The notes under the pieces: generated by a model
Databases searched by the model: none
What the model was told of the DNA's origin: nothing
The model's input: only the letters and a program-made list of their open reading frames with translations
Source: Paraspadella gotoi
Lineage: Eukaryota > Chaetognatha
DNA length: 64,000 nt
Assembly: GCA_051294375.1 (NCBI GenBank)
Contig: CM119266.1
Span: forward strand, 20,161,657 to 20,225,656
Direction: 5' to 3'
Shown here: one piece after another, positions 1-11,393 of the stretch
Position numbering within the stretch: the first letter of the stretch is position 1
Layout of the letters: each line of letters starts with the position of its first letter
Position numbers and translations under genes: made by a program

Positions 1-265
1 CAAATACTACTCATATTTAGATTCACGGCAAAGATACTACACATTAACCGGTGAATTTGAACCAACGCTAAACAATTACTCGGTTTAATACTGTCTGCTT
101 TATCATAATAAGAAACATTTAAGAAAAAGGAAATAATAAAAAGATAGCTTTAAAAAAAAAAACACGAAAAAGCCGACAGACAAAAGGTTTCAATTAAATA
201 TATATATAGTTAAATAATAGTTATACTCACTTTCGATCCGAACGCTCTTCTCTTGTTTCGCGTAG

Positions 266-2461
266 GCTTCGACCGCGCATCAAGTCGACGTCTCTTCCAC
301 GAGCATCACCGACGCATCGTTGACGACGTCAATTCGATCGTCGAGGGAAACTGGACAGCGAAACTCTACCCTCGGTTCCAAGACCCACAGTTTGACCCTT
401 GGAGCCTCTTGGGCAATCTCCCAGGTGGGTTAATCAGCATTCCAACATACGAAGAAAAAAAAATCCTTTGCCATGTCGTGACCCGTTGAATACGACCGCT
501 CCTTAAATCAGCGCCGTAACAGCGCACCGGGCTGACGCTTCATCTCTCGTAAACCAATGGTTCTAGGTTCCAGCCCTTTTCGGAACGGTACTGGAATAAA
601 AAGAGTAACGGGCCGCTTAAACCGGCGACCTTCTCTCTCCTCTCGGTCACTTCACTGGTGATTGTCGTGAATATGGCAACGCCGTCGAGTTGATAGGCTT
701 GGCGCATGTTGTAAAGCTTTTTTTTTTTTTTGAGGAGGCCGGGGACGAGTGAGTCGTGATCACTGTATAAGAGTGAATTGTCGTATCCAACGGGTGGTGA
801 TAGTAAGTCACTACAGCCATTCATTTTTCTTTTCTTCAGATCCTGTCCCGAATCGACTCCGTCGCGTCCGCAGATCCGCAGACGACTCCGTCTACTCCTT
901 GATCCCAGAGTTTTTCGACTCCAGAGAAAAATGGAGTTTTTGCGATTCGCTCTTCAAGATCCGCGACCAAGGGGCCTGTTCGTCCTGTTGGGCCATCGCC
1001 GCCACTGAGGCAATTTCGGACAGGTGGTGTAAGGGTAAAGGGCCCGGTTTTTTTTTTAACGCAATTGTGGTGACTGAAATATCGGGCTCTGTGTTCCCAG
1101 AACGCACCATTTCCGTGTCTTTATCCCGGAATATAATTTTAAACATATTATTTACCCTAAATATAATAGATTTGAAAAACCAAAAATGAATTATATTAAA
1201 AACCGACCTTCAATTCTTTTGTTTTATTTTAGAATTTGCATCAAGAGCAAAGGAGCACTGCAGCCTTTTCTGTCAACGCAGGACGTGTTATCTTGCTGCA
1301 AAACTTGCGGAAATGGATGTTCCGGGGGCTACATCTCAGCCGCTTGGGAGTATTTTGTCAAGGACGGCATAGTCACAGGTTAAGATCTCAGTTTTGTGAG
1401 TCGCCGATTGGAAACGACTTTTCTGTCTCTCGGTTCGTAGACATTATTACATTAAAAAATAAAAATTAAAAGATAAAAATTCTAACCATCTAAAACACGC
1501 ATCTTCGGAGATGGAATGAGAATGACAATGCCAAGAGAAATGAAAAAGAGAAAACAAATGTAAGTAATATCAAAATAGTAAATACATTTCAAAGGCGGCC
1601 TTTATAACGAGACTGAAGGGTGCTTGCCCTATCAACTGGAGCCATGCGACCGACATAATAAAACCTCCGCCGCGCGCCCCTTGTGCGGCCCAGACGTTCC
1701 CACGCCGAGGTGCTTTAAGAAATGTCGTCCGGGCTACAACAAAACTTTCGAGGAAGACAAATTCTTCGGTTTTCAAGTATACGAAGTCGTACCAAAGGTG
1801 AACTGAATCCTGAATCTAACCCCTAACTGCAGTAAAATGAATACTGTGTATTCGGTAATGGTTCAGGAAAAAAACAACCTTTCCGACGAAACTCTTTAGG
1901 TTGAAGAGATCCAGCTGGAAATACTATGGCACGGACCTGTTCAAGCCTCGTTCGTTGTCTACCACGACTTCTTCACTTACGAGAACGGGATCTACGAGCA
2001 CACCATTGGCTCATTGGCTGGGGGACACTCCGTCAAGATAATAGGTCGGCTAACAGAGAATTCACCCAATCGAATCGAACCCGTTCTTTTTCTTTTCCCC
2101 CCCCCATTTGACAGGCTGGGGAACGACAACCGACGGAATTCCTTACTGGCAGGTACGGCTCGGGGACAGTCGAAGCGCAACGAATTATTTATCATTTCTT
2201 TACCCGAGATTCGCCCAGTTTTAATGTCTCACGTCTTTCGTCGAAATTTTCTCGAGAGTCTTTGTCTTCTCATCTTCTCTCTACATTCTCAAAACCGCTC
2301 CCGATTCGCGACAGGTCGCCAATTCCTGGAACGCAGATTGGGGCGACGACGGCTTTTTCAAAATCGTTCGCGGTCGCAACGAATGCGGAATCGAGGAATT
2401 CGTTTGCGGAGGACAGATGCGCATCAAAGGGTCGAGACATCGACCCGATGGGTGGTTGTGA
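266..2461 (+). CDS. Cathepsin B-like cysteine protease (5' end missing)
   Basis: Papain-family (C1A) lysosomal or secreted protease. Exons read as 266-424, 840-1023, 1233-1378, 1595-1797, 1900-2044, 2115-2152 and 2315-2461, all GT..AG and phase-continuous, giving about 340 codons. The first exon starts at an acceptor and has no signal peptide, so the start lies upstream of the window. Seen: oxyanion Gln and active Cys in [11 protein letters not shown], the [13 protein letters not shown] block, catalytic His in [10 protein letters not shown], catalytic Asn in [10 protein letters not shown], stop at 2459-2461. An occluding-loop segment (CDRHNKT...TPRC) makes it cathepsin B rather than L. In human cathepsin B this loop has two consecutive His; here the first is Arg and the second is kept. 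A furin-like RVRR precedes the mature domain. AATAAA follows at 2581. The family call is firm; the 5' end is not seen. Confidence 0.93.
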
Positions 2462-2580
2462 TTTTTTTAAAGAGGGCTTTTGGAGCGGAGAGAGGGGGGG
2501 GGAGTGGTTAAACCGTCAACATTTCCTGATCGTTTAAGTTCCTTAAGTTTACGCTAATTAAATCGTTTGTTTTTTTTTTA

Positions 2581-2586
2581 AATAAA
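2581..2586 (+). terminator. Polyadenylation signal AATAAA of the cathepsin B-like gene
   Basis: AATAAA lies 120 bp after the stop codon of the cathepsin B-like gene, behind a T-rich stretch. This is a plausible distance for a 3' UTR end. Confidence 0.6.
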
Positions 2587-2698
2587 TGACATCAAAAGAC
2601 GTTTATTTCATGTTTATTGATAATTTGGGGACAAAATATTTTTTTGTACTAGTAGATAGTTGAATGACTTCCTCGTAATTTTAATCAGAAATGTAAAG

Positions 2699-2701
<3 letters not shown>

Positions 2702-2758
<57 letters not shown>
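2702..2758. repeat. (GA)n microsatellite
   Basis: Perfect GA dinucleotide array of 57 bp in the spacer after the cathepsin B-like gene. Nothing else is visible between 2587 and 2943 apart from A/T-rich sequence. Confidence 0.98.
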
Positions 2759-2761
<3 letters not shown>

Positions 2762-2944
2762 GATAGAGTCATTTTTCTCAATAAAAATGTACTTGTCTGA
2801 ATCTTACTTATTTATTCCGGATTAGACTGTATTTCATATATAAAATATAAATATAGTTTATATATAGTACAGTATAAGAATAAATTATAATACGTAATTT
2901 AAGTGTAGACGGTAACCCTATTTTAAAATTATATTATTGAGCTT

Positions 2945-3286
2945 TTATTGAATTTGATACCACGAACACCTTGGATCACAAAGTTTCTCCATTTTTGTCA
3001 CTTGAAAATCACGGGACGAAATCACTAAGAAGTCGGGACTTCGGTCGAGGGGCGTGAATTCCAGTAAAATGCCAGTCACAAGGTCGTTACGTAATTTGCT
3101 CAAATGGAGATAATGAAGATCACGCGCGTCTTGTTTCTGATTCACGATCTGTGGCATTAAATGGTGACTACTGTGGTAAAAGTTTATGGCAAATGCACAT
3201 GGGTTACAAGGAGCATTCACTAATCTGGCTCGTAGGAGGAGATATTCTTTGTTAGTTACAGAAATCGTCTTAGCGACAGTCATCAT
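2945..3286 (-). CDS. Small ORF, possibly cystatin-like (cysteine protease inhibitor)
   Basis: A 113-codon minus-strand ORF starts with two ATGs at 3286-3281 and ends in TAA, which overlaps a minus-strand AATAAA (2949-2944). Composition is protein-like and G+C is above the spacer. The middle reads FAINFYHSSH, then KLRNDLVTGILLEFTPL, then a C-terminal pair of Cys (KLCDPRCSWY). This resembles the cystatin order: N-terminal helix with AlnfYN, a QVVAG-type first loop (here DLVTG), paired strands, and late Cys. No signal peptide is visible, so it would be stefin-like or have an unseen 5' exon. An acceptor-like TAG at about 3222 and a donor-like AG|GT near 2964 are alternative edges. Coding status is likely. 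The cystatin assignment is an inference from motif order only, though location between two papain-type protease genes suits it. Confidence 0.42.
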   Translation of the reverse strand: MMTVAKTISVTNKEYLLLRARLVNAPCNPCAFAINFYHSSHHLMPQIVNQKQDARDLHYLHLSKLRNDLVTGILLEFTPLDRSPDFLVISSRDFQVTKMEKLCDPRCSWYQIQ

Positions 3287-3649
3287 ATTAGCGATTTGGC
3301 TCTAAAATTATGAGAGAACATTAAACAGAGACCGCTGTACACTTGAACTTAGGTTAAAACTCCGAAGAAAAGTCAGTTCTGCCCTTTTTTGAATTTTGCA
3401 TTTGACGAGCGAAGACCCTAGTGACGAGCTTCTAAAAGCTGCTCACTTTGTATTCCTCATCAACTAAAGGCATATTCACCAAGTAAGTTTCATAACGGTC
3501 GAATTGAAACGTTGAGTTTCAAGTTTATGTTTATTTTCGAACCCCGCATCATAAATGAGGATAGTATTTGTCGTTTTTTTTTTTTTAATTTATGATTCTT
3601 GGAAAACTTTTTCATAACTAAAGTAAGATTTTTGACTATGTTTATTTAA

Positions 3650-3900
3650 TGTCATGACTACCATATTTTCCCAAAGGGTCCCATTTCATCTTAAATTCAA
3701 AATTATATTGATTTTAGGTTTAAAGATTAATTTAAAGGTTAAGGTTAAGGATCAGGTTATGGATTAGTTTAAGTATTAAGGGATAAGGTTAGTGACTAAG
3801 GTTTAGGGATAGAGATAATAGATTAGGGATAAATATTAAAATCAAATTAAGAGATGAAGGAACAAAAATGAGGCGCTTTGGGTGAAGAGTTAAATATAAA
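3650..3900. repeat. Dispersed repeat with telomere-motif-like core, copy 1
   Basis: Irregular tandem AAGGTTAAGGATCAGG/TTAGGG-like units (about 3717-3830) are flanked on the left by CCATATTTTC..CCCATTT and on the right by AATATTAAAAT..GAGGCGCTTTGGG. The same flanks and core recur at 40890-41180, so the unit is a dispersed element rather than a chance simple repeat. The remainder of the 3290-4285 spacer is A/T-rich with no supported gene. Confidence 0.6.
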
Positions 3901-4285
3901 GAACGGTTAAATATCGTCAAAAAGGTGTATGGACGCATACAAAAAGATGAGTCATGAAGAGTATTCAGATTTCGATTGTTTTCGATTTCGATGCGATAAA
4001 ATATACGGCGAGTTTCCTCGTTTCTCGGAATTGTCGAAATTCTGATTTTTAAAAGCATAAAAACTCTTTTGTTTCTGCGGGTCAAGGATTTCGTCCAATG
4101 ATTTTTGAACACTTTTGAACCATAGATTTCATTTCTCTACGCAGCAAAAGACGATCGGTCAAGTGAAAATAATTCCGAACAACTGCGAAAAATAATTAAG
4201 GTACATGATCGAGTTTATACGTATATTTACAACGGTAGAAAAACGTTATGTAATACTGTCCTTTTGTTTTTGTCTTCCTGATTAG

Positions 4286-5853
<1,568 letters not shown>

Positions 5854-5922
5854 GCTAAAATATTAGAAAAAATTTTTTTTTTTTGTATTTAAAATCCCGC
5901 ATTTTGACTCAATTTCTTTTCA

Positions 5923-5928
5923 AATAAA
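5923..5928 (+). terminator. Polyadenylation signal AATAAA of cathepsin L
   Basis: AATAAA lies 70 bp after the cathepsin L stop codon. Confidence 0.75.
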
Positions 5929-7253
5929 ATTCTTTAGTGAATTCTTCGAGCAGCGTAAATTTCCTGCAAAAGAATGTTCGAGCTTTATCCTGTTGGTTGA
6001 AATGAAAAATTACATTTTACCAAAGATAGTGAGTTTAGAAAAGGGTAGTAAGTGATAAGCGAGACTAGCTTAGGAAGGCTTAAGAGGAAGGGTCATTCGG
6101 CTTCACTATTCGTAAACTTCTATGTATTAAAGCTATCACGTCAAGAAATACATCGTAGTCATCAGTTATCACAAAAAATTCCTTTTTTCTTTATATGTAA
6201 ACATTCCGTTTTACATAATTTTTTTTAAATCGGTAAATCAGAAAAGTGTTAAATTAAATCGGTAAGCACATTTTTTAAAAAATATATTTTTTATCTGGTT
6301 GTTAAAAAATTGTAGGTAAAAAGTAAACACGGTAAAGAGAAATTTTGAAGGAGAGAGTTAAACAATTAATCTTGTCACTCGGTTGGATTTCCAATTGTGA
6401 ACAAAATCTTTGGTTAAATAGATGGTAAAGAAATTTGACTGCACTGAATCTACACTGGATTTGAAGAGTTGCAGCCTAAACGACTGCAAGAATTTTCAAT
6501 TAAAAATTTGTTTAGGAATCTTAAAACTAAAGAGAGACATTTTAAGAAAAGTATTCCAGTTAGGAAGAATTAGGGTCAAAGTTTGTTTTCAAGGATGTAA
6601 GTTGAAATTTCAAAATGTCTCTCTATTACATTTTTCTAATTTACTAATAAAAAATTCATAAAAAATATCAGACAGATTGGCTTTTTCGTTTGACCTGCAA
6701 CTCTTCAGATAGGTTTCTTTTATTTTATGTAATAATTCAAACCAATATAAAATGGCATAGAATGCATCAAATGTTTAAAGTGAATACATTTTCGGAATCG
6801 CCAGAAGCTCATCTTTTTGACCAATTTTAAAGTTGATTTGAATGACCCTTTGTCTTATCCGGCCCAAACTATTTTAGCAAAAATAACGAAACGGAGGAGT
6901 ATCAGTGCGTATCAGTAAAGAATTAATATAAAGATTATCACATAGTTATTAACGATTAACACAATGAAGAATCACAGCATAATTTATTTTTGGCGGTAAA
7001 TTAAAGGTAAATATTGGCCATGGCCATTGGCCAACTGCATAAAACTTGATCATTTTAAAATCATCTCATAACATTATTCAGAGTGAAAACAGAAGGCAAT
7101 TTTAAAAGTGATTTCAACACAATTATTGGATTTAAAAAAATAATAATAATCTCAGACAAAATTTGTCAAACAAGAAATTTAATGCCTGAAGGGTCATTTG
7201 TGGAACGCTCTTGTTTCTCTAGAATATCGGAATATCTTAAGGAAATATAGAAT
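5929..7253. other. A/T-rich spacer, no supported gene
   Basis: Convergent spacer between cathepsin L (+) and the VARP-like gene (-). It is A/T-rich with scattered homopolymers. A 79-codon ORF at 6422-6661 has low-complexity composition and no splice or homology support, so it is not annotated. Confidence 0.6.
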
Positions 7254-10200
7254 CTATTTATAACGTTTCGCGATGTCTTTTTGTTCCTGCGCCAGCGACA
7301 TTGCTTGATCTAACTCTAGCGACGTTGAAGAGATCATCCGCGATATTTCATCCAAGTCTCGATCGAACTCTCTCGCCGTCGTCGTCTTCGGCTTCGAAGT
7401 TCGCTTTCTGAAAGAGGCTCTGAGAGAGGCTCTCACGGTTGAAGACCACGAAGGGTTGGCGGATGAAGAGATGGGCTCCAGGGGAGTGGGACCGGAAATC
7501 ATCGCAGAGGCGGAAAGAGATGAGACTCGCTCGGTAGTTGAGACCGAGGAGAGCTCAAGGGTTTGAGACCGCGGTAAACGCAAGGATTCTTGAAGCGTCT
7601 TAGTGGGCGAACCTTCCATTGGGACCACGACGAATGGCAACATTTTTGAGCTGAGTAATTTAAATATAACAAAAAAATTTAATGTCTTCTTCGTCTCTTA
7701 CTTTTCCATTATTCTCTTTGACCTCAAAACTTTGGAACCCAGATACATACCTTTCATTTTCAATATCTGAGGTATTTTCTGCGGACGGTTTAAACGAGTT
7801 GTAATGAGCTAAGGGCATTTCTGAAACCACAAATATTGCAAAATAAAAATCAAACGATTATATCACATGTTATCAGCAGTCAAAGTAAATGTCGGAAATA
7901 ACTTTTTATAAATTTTAAAAAATTCAAATCTTTTTTCTTTACAATCATTCTTTGCATCTTCTCTTCTGAAATCATTATCATCCATTTTTCCTCATCTAAA
8001 AAAATCTTCGGCAAGGGTTCAATAAACATAATGGCCTACTGTAATGTAACGAACAATTTTTTTTACTAAAAGCAGGACAACATTAAAAATTTAACATCGC
8101 GTAAATTTTTTGATCTATTGTCAAAACAAAAATCCACCCTCATTTGAACTTTGCATTGTGTCAACAAAAATACAAATAAACATGATAATAGAGATACCAA
8201 AAAAAACCTGCATGAACTCATCATTCCGTTAGTTCTTTCAAATTAATCATTCACCTAACCAATTTGACACTGCGTTCATTTGTAAAGTGACAATACGCTT
8301 GAGACACTCTGTATGAGGAAATAACTAATAAGTACCCACCATTAGGAATGGATTTCGCCACGTTTTCTTGTTTTAAAGAAGACTGTCGCTTCTTCACAAA
8401 TATCATAGTTTCGAAGTCTGAGCTGATAAGATCACAGAAGAGTTGTAGCAAAAAAAAAAAAAAGAATTTTGTCATATTATTTCTTATTAACCTTAGCAAA
8501 TACTGCACCGCCGCTTCGAAAGTCGTTAGGGCAAAGGCAGCACCGTCCTTGGAACTTCCCACGGTCCACAAAAACTTATCAACGTAGTAGAGGTTGGCAA
8601 GGAGATCCTTTATTCGTGCCCTGGAAAGGTTTAAGTAGGATGAGGTAAGTACAAGTACTTTCTTAAGGGAGAATAAGAACCTGGTGAAGATAGCGACAAG
8701 AACAGGAATCAGGTCATCAGAGTTGATTGTAAGTTTTTCTGTTTTAGCTTGAATCTGATCTGTTACAGAGTGCTGCTGATTGCTCACATCTATAACGATG
8801 TTTTCAAGTGTCTTTTTCAGACAACCAAGTTTTTCCAAGGGCGTCACCTAGTATACATATAAGAAATTATACAATGACAGTGTACAATATACATGACAGT
8901 GAAAAGGATTCAGTGATGATTTACTTACTTTGAATTCAAGATCCTTCAATTCTCGTAAGGACTCGGGAAATTGGCATCCACATAATTCGGATCTAACTCC
9001 GAGAATTTCTAGATCAATATTCCATCGTTGAGCCTATTAAAAATATGTTGTACATTTTAGCTCCTTGTATTTTGATGCTTTTGCGAAATACAATATGATA
9101 CTCCCCGATCTAATACTGTGGTCCTTTTATACGAACCTTCTTTGAAAAATTATACCACTTCATTGATTGGGAAGCCAGGGGACGTGGGAAAACAAGACTG
9201 TAAGAGAGTCTTGATTAAAAGCTTGCAGGATCGTTCTTTGTTATTATCGTGTCAGTGTGATGGAGGCCTTAAACCCCCATAGCCAGTCCAAAGTCAGGAG
9301 CAAGATAACGTATTTATTGAATGAATTGATAATTTTATATTGGTTGTACCAATTTCATACGATCATATTTACAATGATTTACGATTTTTTAAAGATGAAA
9401 ATAAAAATTCGCCCTACGGAAGCCTGATAAAAATTTTATACGAGATAAGCACTACTAGTGCCACTAGCATCGCTGTAAACCATTAAAAACAAACATAAAA
9501 GATCCACTTCATAAAAACACTTGTTATTGATCTCATGTTTTGGTTAAATCATATTTTTTAAAAAAAGTTAAAAAAAAGTAATTTTGGAAGGAAATGTCGT
9601 GCACGAGATACAAGATTCACCGATGGAAGGACAAGTTTACTCCGGGAAACAACTGGGAAGACCCCAAGGAGATGATCCCCGGCAACTACGACTTCGAAGA
9701 GATGAAGCGACAAGAGAAGTTGGAACATATACACGACGTCGAAAAAGTCAAGACGAGGGTCGACCACGGACCGCCAGAGGGCGAAGAGTTCCAAGAGCAT
9801 CTCAAAGTCTTTAAGCTTCGGAACAAAGAGCGCGAAAGATTGAAGATCGAAGCCGACAATAGGTATTTTATACATTACCTTCTCAATGAAATATTTTTTT
9901 TTTAAATTACTTTTCTTGTCGAGATAAGACACGTACCCATATCCATATCAACTTTTTTCAGGTGGCTGGCAGCTCGACTCGCGTATGTCTGGCAAACCAA
10001 AGGCTGCGTGGATCACATCAATGACGATCGATACCTCCACTCTTTACGCAAGGATGGAGCGATAATTCAGACGAGGGACTACGTGAGGGAGAACATCAAG
10101 ATGATGCATAACATCTACAGCTATCGAAGAGACTCGGTCTACGCGAGGGACAAATTTCTCAAATCCTACGACGAACTGAAGAGGAAGCAAAAAATCATTC

Positions 10201-11356
10201 AAAAGTACGACCGGGACGTTTGGCAACCAATTTGGAACAATAAGTACCAGAAGCAAGTTCGACGCGGGAGGGGTCTCAATCCGAATCATGCCTGGCGATT
10301 TTAGTTAAGAATGTAATAACTGTATTTTAAAAAAAATTTTAACGGGGAAAAAAAAATGTTGTTTCAGCGTATTGATGGGAAAAACCTTTTTGTAATAATT
10401 CTATTTAAAATTAAATTAAAAAAATATGGTCTAAACCAAAACAGTTTTTATTTCTGTTAATAATATACTTATTTTCTTTTCTGTAAAATACTTGCCATCC
10501 AACCTTTTAACAGTCTCAGGTCAAGAGTCCCTTCAATATTAAATACTGATTTCGATTATAGTTATTTAGTTATTCTCAATAATTATTTGACCATTGGCGA
10601 TCAAGGCCAAGATGTTATTAATGACAGTAAATGGATACCTCATCGATCCGTCTTTCCAAAGATTTGTTCCTTCGTTGAATCTCTTCGCGAATGGCGGGAA
10701 AAAGCTTGCCATGAACCTGACCGAGAACCACATTCTCGACGCTCTGTTTAAGCGCGGATCTGAATCGCTGATCATTCTTGGAAGGATGCTGATTCACTGT
10801 CTCTAATTCTTCGCAACAATCGCGCACAAGCTTCTTTATTTTCCCCGAAGCTTCGGTGAGATAGCCAGGAATGATCTGTAGTTTATATCATAAAATCATT
10901 GTCGATAATATTAATGAATATTATAAAAGCCTAAGACTTAAAACAATTTTCATCAATAATATTTGGTCTCGAGTTGTCGTCATGATATTCCAAGAGACAG
11001 GAAACCATTCAAGATCCTCAGCTCACCATAAAAGTGTTTAAAAAAAGGTCGATCTTGGCGTTGAGATTTTTTAGAGGCTTGGCGTGCTCAGGAAAACGAC
11101 GGAGAAAGGATTTGTGATCGTCGAGCCTCACGCGCGACTGAAAAATCTCGCTGAGAGGAATGTCGGGGAACGAGCTGTGGAAAAAAAGGTCTCTTTTATT
11201 GTTAGAGTTAGTTCTAATGAACCTATGGAGGTATAGCTTTAGCTCTAACAATTGTTTTGCCTATCGAAACATTCCGGTCGACAATAAGTTCTTAAAAATA
11301 ATAAAAGCCGTATGAGAAAGAAATTTAAAAGAAAACAAAGAAACAAGGAAGGAAAA

Positions 11357-11393
<37 letters not shown>

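Noticed and set aside
1-265. Search for the first cathepsin B exon with signal peptide
   Set aside because: Only A/T-rich sequence lies before the acceptor at 265, with no ATG plus hydrophobic run, so the start is judged to lie outside the window.
3789-4112. 107-codon minus-strand ORF
   Set aside because: Overlaps the telomere-like dispersed repeat and has repeat-driven Leu/Ser/Asn composition.
6422-6661. 79-codon + strand ORF starting with ATG in the spacer after cathepsin L
   Set aside because: Composition (Lys/Leu/Phe) matches A/T-rich noncoding sequence, with no splice, poly(A) or family support.
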